DNA of 64,000 bases from Herminiimonas fonticola (lineage in GTDB: Bacteria > Pseudomonadota > Gammaproteobacteria > Burkholderiales > Burkholderiaceae_D), in contig NZ_PTLZ01000002.1 of the NCBI RefSeq assembly GCF_003293745.1, positions 186,001 through 250,000 on the forward strand, in the 5' to 3' direction. The notes beneath the pieces were generated by a model. It did not search any database. It was not told the origin of the DNA and saw only the letters and a list, made by a program, of their open reading frames with translations. Below are positions 43,194-53,054 of the stretch, in pieces. The position numbers and the translations under genes are program-made. Position 1 is the stretch's first letter, and each line of letters starts with the position of its first letter.

Positions 43194-45146
43194 ATGATGA
43201 AACCTGTAACATCCCGCAGCATCGCTGCATGGAAACCACTCACGCTGGTTTCCGTACTCGCCACTTTGAGTTTCCCTGTTTTTGCGCAGGTTGAAACCGG
43301 ACAAAACCTGGCACCGGTCACTGTGTCGGCATCGCGTTTTGAAAGTGTGGAAGCACCGATTGACGCGACAGTCATTACCGCACAACAAATTCGCGATTCT
43401 GGTGCAGGCAGCATTAACGAAGCGATACGCAAGATTGCCGGCGTATTTGGACGTTCTAGCCAAAGCGGGACGTCTGACTCATCCCTTGATTTGCGTGGAT
43501 TTGGCTCAAGCAGCAATCAGAACGTGGCGATTTTTGTGGATGGAATTCGCATATCTGAAAACGAATTGCAACCTGCAGTGATGTCTGCAATCGCGATTGA
43601 ATCCGTCGAGAGGATTGAAGTGGTTCGTGGGGGCAGTAGTGTGCTGTACGGCGAAGGCGCAACCGGTGGCACGATCCAAATCATCACTAAACGCGGTAGA
43701 ACGAAAGGTACACATGGTTCTTTCGTCGCCGAAATAGGTAATCGTGGGCAGGAAGAAATACGCGCTTCCTTGAATACCGGCTGGGACGGCTTCTCCATTG
43801 ATGCCAATCTTGGCGCTTTGCGTACAGATAACTATCGCGCCAACAACGAATTGAAACAAGAGAATTTCAGCGGTGGTGTTCAGTGGGCACTACAGAATGG
43901 ACGAATAGGATTTCGTGTGGATGCAGCACGTCAGGATCTGCGCTTCCCGGGCTCTCTGACATTGAGTCAGTATCTGCAAAATCCAAGACAAACCTTAAAA
44001 CCGACGGAGAACGGATCTCTCGACTCCAATCGTTATACGTTCTTTGTTGATCAGCATTACGGCAATCTGGAGCTCGCTGCTGATTTGTCTTATCGGGAAA
44101 AGACATCCAAAGGAGACTTCAGTGGATTTCTGTCAACCGCTGAAAGTGAGGTCAAACAATTCTCTCCTCGCGCAAAATACGTATCGAACTTCGGCAGTAC
44201 GCGCAATGAGTTGATTGTCGGAATGGATTTTTCTGATTCCACGCGTTTTACCCAGAGTTCGTCCGGCGGGTTTGCGCTTGACGATGAACATGCCTCGCAA
44301 CAGTCAATGGCGATTTATGGGCGTAATGAAATAAAGTTTGGAAATATGCGTGTCGCAGCAGGTGCCAGACATGAAAAATTTGATCAGGATTTGCGCGCAG
44401 GAACTTCCTACGATCAATCTTTTTCACTTAATGCCTTCGATTTAAATGCAAGCTATGAATTAACGCCGCTTGTGAGCTTGTTTGGTAAAACCGGTAAAAG
44501 CTATCGTGTAGCTAACGTTGATGAAAATGCCTTTGTTTCCAAGCCACTAAATCCGCAAAGGTCGAACGATCTTGAGCTGGGTGGATTGTTGGGCAATGAA
44601 AATAATAAATTGATAGCCAAGGTATTCAGGCATAAGTTGAAAGATGAAATCTTTTTCGATCCTACATCGGGTGGTTTTGGCGCCAACGTCAATCTTGACC
44701 GCACAAAACGACAAGGTATTGAAATAGAAGGACGCGCACGATTGTCATCGGAATTTTTCTTGTCTGCGGTATTGCAACATGTCTCGGCAAAATTTACGGA
44801 TGGTCCTAACGAAGGCAAAGAAATGGTGTTGGTGCCAAAAAATACGGCAACTGTCCGCTTGAACTGGAAAGCGGACAAGCAGACCGCAGATGTTGGCGTG
44901 CAATGGGTGGATACACAACGTTATGGCAAGGATTTTTCGAATAGCTGTACAGCACTTATCCCGTCCTTTGCAACACTTGATGCGCGCTATGCAGTACGAG
45001 TGGGTGCTTGGGAATTTGCTGTGAGTGGTACAAATTTGACGGACAAGGACTATTACAGCCAGGCGTTTGGCGACTGCTCGAATAACCGAGGTATCTACCC
45101 TGATGCGGGTCGCTCGGTAAAACTCTCGGCACGTCTGGATTTCTAA
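43194..45146 (+). CDS. btuB: TonB-dependent receptor, cobalamin/corrinoid type (copy 1)
   Basis: A 650-residue outer-membrane receptor. Translation probably starts at the double ATG at 43194/43197, followed by a signal peptide ending PVFA. Next come a TonB box-like stretch (LAPVTVSAS), a plug domain (DLRGFGSSSNQNVAIFVDGI, YGEGATGGTIQIIT) and a 22-strand barrel ending in the aromatic terminal motif SARLDF. It is clearly different from the second receptor (only plug and barrel motifs shared). The riboswitch makes cobalamin or a related corrinoid the likely substrate. A terminator follows. Confidence 0.9.
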   Translation: MMKPVTSRSIAAWKPLTLVSVLATLSFPVFAQVETGQNLAPVTVSASRFESVEAPIDATVITAQQIRDSGAGSINEAIRKIAGVFGRSSQSGTSDSSLDLRGFGSSSNQNVAIFVDGIRISENELQPAVMSAIAIESVERIEVVRGGSSVLYGEGATGGTIQIITKRGRTKGTHGSFVAEIGNRGQEEIRASLNTGWDGFSIDANLGALRTDNYRANNELKQENFSGGVQWALQNGRIGFRVDAARQDLRFPGSLTLSQYLQNPRQTLKPTENGSLDSNRYTFFVDQHYGNLELAADLSYREKTSKGDFSGFLSTAESEVKQFSPRAKYVSNFGSTRNELIVGMDFSDSTRFTQSSSGGFALDDEHASQQSMAIYGRNEIKFGNMRVAAGARHEKFDQDLRAGTSYDQSFSLNAFDLNASYELTPLVSLFGKTGKSYRVANVDENAFVSKPLNPQRSNDLELGGLLGNENNKLIAKVFRHKLKDEIFFDPTSGGFGANVNLDRTKRQGIEIEGRARLSSEFFLSAVLQHVSAKFTDGPNEGKEMVLVPKNTATVRLNWKADKQTADVGVQWVDTQRYGKDFSNSCTALIPSFATLDARYAVRVGAWEFAVSGTNLTDKDYYSQAFGDCSNNRGIYPDAGRSVKLSARLDF

Positions 45147-45179
45147 TTTTAAAAATTACTGCAATGATTTGCAAGATCG

Positions 45180-45228
45180 TCCCGCGTGGATGTTGGAATA
45201 TGTTTTCCGACATCCACGCGGGATTTTT
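45180..45228 (+). terminator. rho-independent terminator of receptor 1
   Basis: TCCCGCGTGGATGT pairs perfectly with ACATCCACGCGGGA across a 16-base loop, then TTTTT. Confidence 0.85.
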
Positions 45229-45390
45229 ACATCTGCTTTTTTAATTGCAGACCTGATGCTCTTTTGCTTATTCAACATCAAAATCCTTGTTTGTTTCGAA
45301 GTAAGTCATGTGGTTCTGATGACACAGCCCTCGCACTAAGTATTTGGCACAGTTGCCGCAGAGTGTTGCTGGCCTTACAATGTCGCCAGT

Positions 45391-45580
45391 TTTGGTGCTC
45401 GCGGACATGCTCATGTCTGCAGTTAAACGGGAAACACGAAGCCTTATAGCTAACGTGTGCTGCCCCCGCAACGGTAATCAAGCGTCACGCATCTGTGACA
45501 GATTGTCTCTCAAACCACTGTGCAAGTAGCATGGGAAGGTGAGGCCATCATGCTTGCAAGCCCGGATACCGGCCAGGACA
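45391..45580 (+). promoter_or_regulatory. cobalamin riboswitch 2
   Basis: Same ordered cores as riboswitch 1. About the first 58 bases are almost identical to it (one difference), and the GTGTGCTGCCCCCGCAACGG core and B12 box are shared. The middle and expression platform differ. It precedes the second receptor by about 160 bases. Confidence 0.95.
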
Positions 45581-45739
45581 GGTGGAAATGCTGCGAACGG
45601 GGATCTTCGCGACGCGATTCGCGCACGTCCTGGTTATCCTGGCTCCTGTCGTCTCGGTCGTTGATTCTCTTCCTGCATTTCTTTTCAATTCAGCCTGCGG
45701 GGAAGCGGGCTGGATGCTGTGTCCCTATGAAAAGTAATC

Positions 45740-47614
45740 ATGACCTCATCCGTTTTACGGCGCACAAAAGTGGCGATCCGGCCGCTCGCCATTGCATTAT
45801 CCGTTTCCGCCGCATTCTCTCCGTTCAGCTTTGCGCAAACTTCAACAGAGTCATCGCTGGCTCCGGTGCTTGTGACGGCTTCGCGTACTGCGCAAAAAGC
45901 CAGTGATGTATTGGCAGATAATATTGTTATTACTGCAGAAGAAATCGCAGCGTCTGGCCAGACTTCTTTGGTTGATCTGTTGCAAACCAAACGCAGTGTC
46001 GAAATCAAAAGAAATGGTGGCGCTGGTAATGACTCTGACGTTTACATTCGCGGCGCGAATGGTAAGCAAACGATATTGTTGATTGACGGTGTACGTAGTG
46101 TGTCATCTACATCAGGAACGCCAACCTGGTCATCTATCCCGCTGTCCCAAATCGAACGCGTGGAAATTGTAATGGGACCTCTCAGCACGATGTACGGTGC
46201 AGATGCAGTGGGTGGTGTGATTCAGGTGTTCACCAAAAAAGGTGGTGGTGCGCCACGCCTGTCGTTTTCTGCCGGTGTAGGCACCTATGGCGAGCAGGTT
46301 GTGACGGCTGGTGTATCAGGTTCTACAGAAGGCGATCACCAAATACGCTATGCGATTAATGCATCGCACGAAGAGGCGGATGGTTTTTCTTCTCGGGTCG
46401 ATCCAAAACAGAATCCGGATGATGATGGATATTCAAAGCGCAGTATTAGCGGACAGTTCTCATGGGAATTGGCCAAAGGTCAGGAGCTCGGCCTTACATT
46501 TTTGAATAGCACCAATAATGGTGAGTACGACAACGGCGTGTCCGCGTATAACGCACACATCATTGGCGATGTGGACGTGTATTCGGTTTATTCACGTAAT
46601 CAAATTACTTCTGACTGGAGTAGTCTGGCGCAGGTTTCGCGTTCGTATACGAAACAACAGAACTTTACATCGGCTGTTCCCACCATCAATAATTCAAAGC
46701 AGGATCAAATCAGCTGGCAAAATGATTTCAAGATTGGAACTGACGTATTGCAATTCTTGATGGAGCATCGTGAAGAAAGCGTTTTCAACCCAAGTCAGCC
46801 GAAACAGAATCAGAGCCGTGATACGGACTCTTTGGCATTGGCTTATCAGTTGAATGCAGGTGCGCATTTGGCAAGTGCCAGCGTTCGTTACGATGATAGT
46901 TCGGTATATGGCTCGAATGTGACAGGCAGTATCGGTTACGGCTATCGCTTCACAAAAGAGTTAAGACTTAGCGGTAGTTACGGCACCAGTTTCCGTGCAC
47001 CTACATACAACGAACTGTATTTTTCACCTAACTTCGGCAATCCGAACGTGAAACCGGAAAAAGGCAAAAATGCCGAAATCGGGATCTACTATGACAATGG
47101 TCAATCCGATTTCAGTATCTCTTATTATCATAATCAGATTACTGACTTGATCATTACGAGGACACCGTGTTCTTTCCCGGGTTTGGGGACGAGTTGTACC
47201 GATAACGTGAATGACGCTTTATTAAAAGGCGTGTCAGTTGGTGCTTCAACTAAAATCGCCGATTTCCGCGTGTATGGATCATTTGATTGGCAGGATCCGC
47301 GCGATCAGACTACAAACAAGCTGATTGAACGTCGTTCACGATCACATGGAACTGTCGGTTTCAGTCATGCTTATGGTTTGTTTAAATCCGGTGCAGATGT
47401 CGTTTTCTCTGACTATCGCTATGATGCAGCTAATGAAACCAAGAGAATGGGCGGTTATGCATTGTTGAACCTGCACGCTAGCTATGACTTGACGGATAAC
47501 TGGCAATTGTTCGGCCGCTGGAACAATGTATTTGATAAATATTATGAGCTTGCACAAACTTATCAAACTCCAGGTTCCAATACATTTTTCGGCGTACGTT
47601 ACGGTTTCAACTAA
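45740..47614 (+). CDS. btuB: TonB-dependent vitamin B12 receptor BtuB (copy 2)
   Basis: A 624-residue outer-membrane receptor closer to classical BtuB. It has a signal peptide ending FSFAQ, a TonB box LAPVLVTASR and a plug with DLLQTKRSVEIKRNGGAGNDSDVYIRG in outline. LLIDGVRSVSS, then YGADAVGGVIQVFTKK follow, and the barrel ends FGVRYGFN. It imports cobalamin using TonB energy. It is the first gene before btuC, with 130 bases between that hold a stem-loop, so partial read-through into the large operon is possible. Confidence 0.93.
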   Translation: MTSSVLRRTKVAIRPLAIALSVSAAFSPFSFAQTSTESSLAPVLVTASRTAQKASDVLADNIVITAEEIAASGQTSLVDLLQTKRSVEIKRNGGAGNDSDVYIRGANGKQTILLIDGVRSVSSTSGTPTWSSIPLSQIERVEIVMGPLSTMYGADAVGGVIQVFTKKGGGAPRLSFSAGVGTYGEQVVTAGVSGSTEGDHQIRYAINASHEEADGFSSRVDPKQNPDDDGYSKRSISGQFSWELAKGQELGLTFLNSTNNGEYDNGVSAYNAHIIGDVDVYSVYSRNQITSDWSSLAQVSRSYTKQQNFTSAVPTINNSKQDQISWQNDFKIGTDVLQFLMEHREESVFNPSQPKQNQSRDTDSLALAYQLNAGAHLASASVRYDDSSVYGSNVTGSIGYGYRFTKELRLSGSYGTSFRAPTYNELYFSPNFGNPNVKPEKGKNAEIGIYYDNGQSDFSISYYHNQITDLIITRTPCSFPGLGTSCTDNVNDALLKGVSVGASTKIADFRVYGSFDWQDPRDQTTNKLIERRSRSHGTVGFSHAYGLFKSGADVVFSDYRYDAANETKRMGGYALLNLHASYDLTDNWQLFGRWNNVFDKYYELAQTYQTPGSNTFFGVRYGFN

Positions 47615-47666
47615 GTATTTGTAAAATGGCGCGGTAGTATTCGCGCTTGCAGTTGCAATCGATGTA

Positions 47667-47715
47667 TCGCGCATGCCAGTTTGGGGAAGCTCTCCGAGCT
47701 CGCATGCGCGAATTT
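47667..47715 (+). terminator. stem-loop between btuB copy 2 and btuC
   Basis: TCGCGCATGC pairs perfectly with GCATGCGCGA across a 25-base loop, followed by ATTTT. The weak T tract suggests attenuation rather than full termination. Confidence 0.5.
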
Positions 47716-47744
47716 TATGAAAATGACTGAATGATTTTTTTACC

Positions 47745-48794
47745 ATGAGCACGATGGCACATCGCGCGATCAGCACTCCCAGACCGCAAGGTCGCAAGCG
47801 GGCGTGGATGGTTTTGTCTACGCTGGTTTTCCTTGCCTTGTTGAGTGTGTTGATTGCATGTGTGGTGGGCTCGGTAGCGTTGCCCGTGCAGGATGTACTG
47901 TCCGCGATGCGTGAACTGACGCAGGGAACGAATTCGACTATGGCCGCGACCCTGGTTGATCTGCGACTCAGTCGCGCCTTGTCCGCATTCGTTACTGGTG
48001 CCACGCTGGCTTTGGCTGGTGTGATGATGCAGGCGCTGTTGCGCAATCCTTTGGCTGAGCCTTATGTGCTGGGTGTTTCTGGCGGTGCTGCAGTGGGTGC
48101 GTTAAGTGCGATGCTGTTGTTTTCGATGACATGGTCAATTGACGTCGCTGCCTTTGGTGGCGCGATGGCCGTGTCTGTCATGTTGTATTTGTTGGCGCAA
48201 CGCGATTTGCGCGGTAGTGTCAATTCGGATGGCGGTGCGCCATTATTGTTATTGACGGGTGTGATCCTCGCATCCGGCTGTAGCGCATTGGTGGCATTGA
48301 TGCTGTCGATTGCACCGGACAATCGCCTGCGTGGCATGGTGTTCTGGATGATAGGTGATTTGTCCGGTACGCAATTCCGCTGGTTGCCTTGGATCGTGTT
48401 GATAGGCGCCTTGATCTTTTCTACGCGTGCAGCGCGTGCGATCAATGTGATTGCATTGCATGCTGAAGCGGCAGTTACCTTGGGCATCAATGTCGCAAAA
48501 TTCCGTATCGGCTTGTTCTTATGTGCGGCATTGCTGACTGCAAGTGCGGTGAGTAACGCGGGCAGCATCGGTTTTGTCGGCTTGATCGTGCCGCATGCAT
48601 GTCGCTTTGTTCTGGGACCTGATCATCGTCTGCTGTTACCTGCCGCGGCACTGGTTGGTGGTGCGTTTCTTGTGTTGGCGGATACCTTGGCGCGTAGCGT
48701 CGTGGCGCCACAGCAGTTGCCGGTTGGTGTCATCACTGCAATCATCGGCGTGCCGGTATTCCTGCTGCAGTTGCATCAGTTAAGGAAGCGCTGA
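47745..48794 (+). CDS. btuC: cobalamin ABC transporter permease BtuC
   Basis: A 349-residue FecCD-family permease with about ten membrane helices. Typical parts are LRLSRALSAFVTGATLALAG in outline, MMQALLRNPLAEPYVLGVSGGA, the coupling-helix region ALHAEAAVTLGINVAKFR, and GSIGFVGLIVPHACRF. It moves cobalamin from BtuF through the inner membrane. The first 20 residues are basic and cytoplasmic. The stop overlaps the btuD start by one base. Assignment to cobalamin rather than siderophores rests on the cluster. Confidence 0.93.
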   Translation: MSTMAHRAISTPRPQGRKRAWMVLSTLVFLALLSVLIACVVGSVALPVQDVLSAMRELTQGTNSTMAATLVDLRLSRALSAFVTGATLALAGVMMQALLRNPLAEPYVLGVSGGAAVGALSAMLLFSMTWSIDVAAFGGAMAVSVMLYLLAQRDLRGSVNSDGGAPLLLLTGVILASGCSALVALMLSIAPDNRLRGMVFWMIGDLSGTQFRWLPWIVLIGALIFSTRAARAINVIALHAEAAVTLGINVAKFRIGLFLCAALLTASAVSNAGSIGFVGLIVPHACRFVLGPDHRLLLPAAALVGGAFLVLADTLARSVVAPQQLPVGVITAIIGVPVFLLQLHQLRKR

Positions 48795-49588
48795 TGCAAG
48801 CCAATAAGCTGCAGCTAAGAATTGCCGATCGTTTATTAGTCGATGGGCTGGACTGGCAAATCGGCGTTGGTGAATGCTGGTGCGTCATCGGCCGGAATGG
48901 TGCCGGCAAAAGCACTTTGCTACGTACCCTGGTTGGCTTGCGCCCGGCCGAAGGCGGTTCGATTGCATTGAACGGTCGCGCATTGAAAGATTGGCCCTTG
49001 CAGGATCTGGCGCGCCAGCGTGCGTTCTTGCCGCAGGGTAGAAACGACGCCTTCGCCTATCGCGTAATCGAAACGGTGTTGACCGCGCGTCATCCGTATC
49101 ACGAGTCCGCTTATTGGGAGTCCGATGCCGACTATGCCGTAGCACATTCAGCGCTGCAATTAATGGATGTCGATGGATTAGCCGACCGTGATGTGCGTTC
49201 CTTGTCAGGCGGCGAGCGGCAGCGCGTCGCGATTGCCGCCGTGTTGGCGCAGGACACGCCTTTGTTATTGCTGGATGAACCTACCAGTGCACTCGATCTG
49301 GCGCATCAGGTGAGTGTCATGAGCTTGCTCGACAAATTATGTCGGGAGCAAAAGAAATCTGTTGTCATGGTCAGCCATGATTTAAACCTCGCGCATAGTG
49401 TGGCGACCCACGCTTTGCTACTGATGGGCGACGGGCGCTGGTTTGCCGGTGCGGTCGACGAAGTCATGCAGGCATCGCTGCTTAGCGAATGTTTGGGTCA
49501 TCCGATCGAGATTATCAAACACGGCACGCGCACTATTTATCTGGCCGGCGATAGCGAACACGAAGTGAAGAAGAATGAATATGAGTGA
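48794..49588 (+). CDS. btuD: cobalamin ABC transporter ATPase BtuD
   Basis: A 264-residue ABC ATPase: Walker A GRNGAGKST, Q-loop LPQGRND, signature LSGGERQR, Walker B LLLLDEPTSALD and switch His in VMVSHDLNLA. It powers BtuC. The gene overlaps btuC by one base and its tail overlaps the next gene by 14 bases, a sign of tight translational coupling. The C-terminal residues (SEHEVKKNEYE) are charged and may be extra. Confidence 0.94.
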   Translation: MQANKLQLRIADRLLVDGLDWQIGVGECWCVIGRNGAGKSTLLRTLVGLRPAEGGSIALNGRALKDWPLQDLARQRAFLPQGRNDAFAYRVIETVLTARHPYHESAYWESDADYAVAHSALQLMDVDGLADRDVRSLSGGERQRVAIAAVLAQDTPLLLLDEPTSALDLAHQVSVMSLLDKLCREQKKSVVMVSHDLNLAHSVATHALLLMGDGRWFAGAVDEVMQASLLSECLGHPIEIIKHGTRTIYLAGDSEHEVKKNEYE

Positions 49589-50216
49589 AGACCAAAACAG
49601 CACAGACAAAGAAGTTGACGGCGTCACTGAACGTCACAATGCCCGCATGGCGCGGAAGAAAGAAGTTGTCGATAAAAAGATCGAAGCTGCCAAACGCGAT
49701 GCCGGTGTATTGCTGATTACTTGCGGCAACGGTAAAGGGAAAAGCTCCAGCGCTTTCGGTATGGCAGCGCGTGCGCTAGGTCACGGCATGAAAGTCGGCG
49801 TTGTGCAATTCATCAAGGGCGCGATTGCAACCGGCGAAGAAAATTTCTTCCGTCGTTTTCCAGACGAAATCAGTTTCCATGTGATGGGTGAAGGCTATAC
49901 GTGGGAAACGCAAAATCGTGAACGTGATGTGAAAAATGCAGAAATCGCATGGGATAAAGCTAAGGAATTATTAAGCGATCCCAAGGTCGGTTTGATCGTA
50001 CTGGATGAATTGAACATCGCATTGAAATACAAATATCTTGATGTACAACGCGTGATTGAAGATTTGCAGGCGCGTCCCGCCATGCAGCACGTAGTAATAA
50101 CTGGTCGCGGTGCGCCGCCTGAACTGATTGCTGTGGCTGATACCGTTACCGAGATGCAGCCCATCAAACACGCTTTTGCAGCTGGCATCGCTGCGCAAGC
50201 TGGTGTGGAGTGGTAA
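49575..50216 (+). CDS. cobO: corrinoid adenosyltransferase
   Basis: Attaches the adenosyl group to cobalt, using ATP, in cobinamide or cobyrinate diamide. The 213-residue protein of the CobA/CobO/BtuR family has the P-loop TCGNGKGKSSSAFG, a catalytic region VVQFIKGA, the acidic motif LIVLDELNIAL and ITGRGAPPELI. The N-terminal 35 residues are charged and resemble the lid region of CobA. It overlaps btuD by 14 bases; the ATG at 49581 is an alternative start. Confidence 0.95.
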   Translation: MNMSEDQNSTDKEVDGVTERHNARMARKKEVVDKKIEAAKRDAGVLLITCGNGKGKSSSAFGMAARALGHGMKVGVVQFIKGAIATGEENFFRRFPDEISFHVMGEGYTWETQNRERDVKNAEIAWDKAKELLSDPKVGLIVLDELNIALKYKYLDVQRVIEDLQARPAMQHVVITGRGAPPELIAVADTVTEMQPIKHAFAAGIAAQAGVEW

Positions 50217-50247
50217 CAATGGCTGTCATTTTTGCGAGCAAGGAATC

Positions 50248-51546
50248 ATGAGCAGCGCGCGCATCGTTTTGATTTCTGGGATTGCGTCAGGGCAGGGCAA
50301 GACGACGATCACCGCTGCGCTGGCGCGCAAATTGATCAAGCAGGGTTTGCGCGTACGTGTCTTCAAGACTGGCCCCGACTATCTGGATCCGATGATCTTG
50401 CAACGAGCCAGCGGCGCCGAAGTATATGCGCTCGACTTGTGGATGGTGGGACTGGATGATTGCCGCAGATTATTGGCGCAGGCTGCTGCTGAAGTCGATG
50501 TGATTCTGATTGAAGGCGTGATGGGTTTGTATGATGGCGATCCTTCATCGGCGGATCTCGCGCGTGCATTCGGTGTGCCGGTTGTGGTCGTGCTCGATGC
50601 TGCCAAGATGGCGCAGACTGTAGGGGCAGTGGTGCTGGGTCTGCAGCAGTACGGCCCGGTAGAGCTGGCCGGTGTAATTGTCAATCGCGTTGCGAGCGCA
50701 TCGCATGCAAGGCAGATTACGCAAGGGATACGCGGCGTCCCATTGTTGGCAACCTTGCCGAAACTGCAGGCATCGCTGCCGGAGCGCCATCTTGGTTTGG
50801 TGCAGCCAGATGAAATTGCGCAAGTGGATCAGATACTCGATCAACTTGCCGATCAGATTGATCTCGATATGGATGCGTGGAACAGCATTGCGCCTGTCAT
50901 GCTCGACGATAGTCTGGCCGCCGTAAAGGCACCACAATTCCTCGCAGGGAAAAATATCGCGATTGCACGCGATGCCGCGTTTGCATTTGTCTATCACGCC
51001 AATCTGGAATGTCTGCGCGCCTCTGGTGCGCAGCTGCAGTTCTTTTCACCATTGAAGGATGAGCCGGTGCCGGCCGATGCAGATGCTGTCTATATCCCAG
51101 GCGGTTACCCGGAACTGCATTGCGCGACCTTGTCCGCAGCGCAGCACTGGCAGGATTCCATGCGTGACGCTTATGCGAAGGACATCCCGATACTTGCAGA
51201 ATGTGGTGGCATGATGGTCGTGGCGGATACGCTCACCGATGCGCAAGGTAAGATCTGGCCCATGGTCGGTTTGTTAAAGGGCGAGGTCGTCATGCAGAAA
51301 AAGCTGGCCGGACTTGGCATGCAGGCATTGGCAACCGATAAAGGCGAACTGCGCGGCCACGCATTCCATTACTCGATTTTGAATACCGATGCCGCACCGG
51401 TCGCGCAGACTATCAAGCGATCCAATGGCGCGCAGGGTGAAGCCGTATATAAACAGCGGGCATTGACCGCGACCTATTTCCACGCTTACTTTTCATCCTG
51501 CCCGGCAGCGATGGCAAGTATCTTTTCAAAGGGAGAGTTGGACTGA
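50248..51546 (+). CDS. cobB: cobyrinate a,c-diamide synthase
   Basis: Amidates the a and c side chains of the corrin ring with glutamine and ATP. I start at the ATG at 50248, after AAGGAATC; the frame open from 50128 runs back through cobO. The 432-residue protein has the synthetase P-loop SGIASGQGKTT, GPDYLDP, VEGVMGLYDG-like IEGVMGLYDGD, and a C-terminal class I glutaminase domain with Cys in ILAECGGMMV and a His near GHAFHYS. Its presence suggests that corrinoids lacking amidation, or a pathway intermediate, can be processed. Its stop overlaps cobU by one base. Confidence 0.94.
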   Translation: MSSARIVLISGIASGQGKTTITAALARKLIKQGLRVRVFKTGPDYLDPMILQRASGAEVYALDLWMVGLDDCRRLLAQAAAEVDVILIEGVMGLYDGDPSSADLARAFGVPVVVVLDAAKMAQTVGAVVLGLQQYGPVELAGVIVNRVASASHARQITQGIRGVPLLATLPKLQASLPERHLGLVQPDEIAQVDQILDQLADQIDLDMDAWNSIAPVMLDDSLAAVKAPQFLAGKNIAIARDAAFAFVYHANLECLRASGAQLQFFSPLKDEPVPADADAVYIPGGYPELHCATLSAAQHWQDSMRDAYAKDIPILAECGGMMVVADTLTDAQGKIWPMVGLLKGEVVMQKKLAGLGMQALATDKGELRGHAFHYSILNTDAAPVAQTIKRSNGAQGEAVYKQRALTATYFHAYFSSCPAAMASIFSKGELD

Positions 51547-52091
51547 TGCGCACCCTGATAATCGGCGGAGCACGCTCCGGTAAAAGTGCTTATGCGGAGC
51601 GGCTCGCCGTCGCATCGAGAAAGCGCATCATCTACATCGCCACCGCACAGGCCGGCGACGACGAGATGAAAAGTCGTATTGCACATCATCGTGAACGCCG
51701 TGATGTCTATTGGACTACAGTCGAAGAACCCATCGAACTGGCGCGAACGATCGAGAAACATAGCGGGCCGGATACCTTGATACTTGTCGATTGTCTGACG
51801 GTCTGGCTTTCCAATCTTTTGTTTTCGGAAGCGCGAAGCTATCCCGAAGTGGGCGTGATAGAACCGCCTCCTGCCTTCCAGTATCAACGCGCATTATTGT
51901 TGAAGGCATTGGAAAATGCTAAAGGCGGCGTGGTTCTTGTGTCGAATGAAATCGGTCAGGGCGTGGTTCCGCAAGGTGCGATTTCGCGTTGGTTCGTCGA
52001 TGAATCAGGCCGCTTGAATCAGGACGTTGCTGCAGTATGCGATCGCGCTGTATTGATCGTTGCAGGTTTGCCGCTTGCGCTCAAGGGTTGA
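51546..52091 (+). CDS. cobU: adenosylcobinamide kinase / adenosylcobinamide-phosphate guanylyltransferase
   Basis: A bifunctional enzyme that phosphorylates adenosylcobinamide and then adds GMP. The 181-residue protein begins MRTLIIGGARSGKSAYAE, containing the P-loop. It has HRERRDVYWTTVEEP, where the His of the guanylylated motif lies in IAHHRERR, then VDCLTVWLSNLL and SNEIGQGVVP. All are CobU hallmarks. It overlaps cobB by one base and lies 18 bases before cbiB. Confidence 0.96.
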   Translation: MRTLIIGGARSGKSAYAERLAVASRKRIIYIATAQAGDDEMKSRIAHHRERRDVYWTTVEEPIELARTIEKHSGPDTLILVDCLTVWLSNLLFSEARSYPEVGVIEPPPAFQYQRALLLKALENAKGGVVLVSNEIGQGVVPQGAISRWFVDESGRLNQDVAAVCDRAVLIVAGLPLALKG

Positions 52092-52109
52092 TGTGGGGCT
52101 GATTTGTTA

Positions 52110-53054
52110 ATGGATTTGTCATTCGCTGCAATTGCGATCATGGTATTGCTGGGCGTGTTGCTGGACATGCGCCTCGGTGAAGCAACACGCTGGCATCCGC
52201 TGGTTGGTTTCGGCAATCTGGCGATCCGTGTCGAAAAAAAACTCAACGTAGGCGACTATCGATTTCTGCGCGGAGCTTTTGCTTGGATCTTGGTTGTGTT
52301 GCCTTTGGTCGCATTGACGTGGACGCTGACATTTGCGCTTGCTCAATTCGATATGCTGATTGCGTTTGCGGTACACGCCTTACTGCTTTACTTTTGCCTT
52401 GGATTGCGCAGCCTGCGTGATCATACTTTGCCGATTGCTCGCGCATTAATGGATGACGACTTGCCGCAAGCGCGTACCTTGACGGCGCGCATCGTCAGCC
52501 GCGATACCACGCAAGCGGAAGAATCCGATCTCGCCAAGGCTGGTGTTGAGTCCTTGCTGGAAAATGGCAACGATGCCGTGTTCGGCACCTTGTTCTGGTT
52601 CGTAATTGCCGGCGGTCCGGGTGCGGTGTTGTTTCGCCTGGCGAATACGCTGGATGCAATGTGGGGTTATCGCACACCGCGCTTTAACGATTTTGGTTGT
52701 ACCGCTGCGCGCATCGATGACGCGCTGAGTTTTATTCCTGCGCGTTTGACGGCGCTGTCGTATGCATTACTGGGTAATACGCGTCTTGCATGGCAATGCT
52801 GGCGCACGCAGGCGCCAGCATGGTCCAGTCCGAATGCCGGGCCGGTGATGTCTGCCGGTGCGGGAGCCTTGAATATTTCTCTGGGTGGCGCGGCAATTTA
52901 CGATGGTGAAGTTGAGCAACGTCCATCACTCGGTAGCGGCCCGCGTGCAACTGGCAAAGACATTCCCCGCGCATGGCGACTGGTTGCATTGACTACTGCC
53001 TTGTGGGTGGGAGTGATTTGCCTGATCAGTATTGCAGGAGCACTCTATGCTTGA
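52110..53054 (+). CDS. cbiB: adenosylcobinamide-phosphate synthase
   Basis: A membrane enzyme that links aminopropanol phosphate (or aminopropanol) to adenosylcobyric acid. The ATG at 52110 gives 314 residues; a TTG at 52104 is also in frame. Four to five hydrophobic helices, plus the family motifs EATRWHPLVGFGNL, ESLLENGNDAVFGTLFW, NTLDAMWGYRTPRFNDFG and GPVMSAGAGAL, support the call. Its end overlaps the following decarboxylase-like gene by eight bases. Confidence 0.95.
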   Translation: MDLSFAAIAIMVLLGVLLDMRLGEATRWHPLVGFGNLAIRVEKKLNVGDYRFLRGAFAWILVVLPLVALTWTLTFALAQFDMLIAFAVHALLLYFCLGLRSLRDHTLPIARALMDDDLPQARTLTARIVSRDTTQAEESDLAKAGVESLLENGNDAVFGTLFWFVIAGGPGAVLFRLANTLDAMWGYRTPRFNDFGCTAARIDDALSFIPARLTALSYALLGNTRLAWQCWRTQAPAWSSPNAGPVMSAGAGALNISLGGAAIYDGEVEQRPSLGSGPRATGKDIPRAWRLVALTTALWVGVICLISIAGALYA

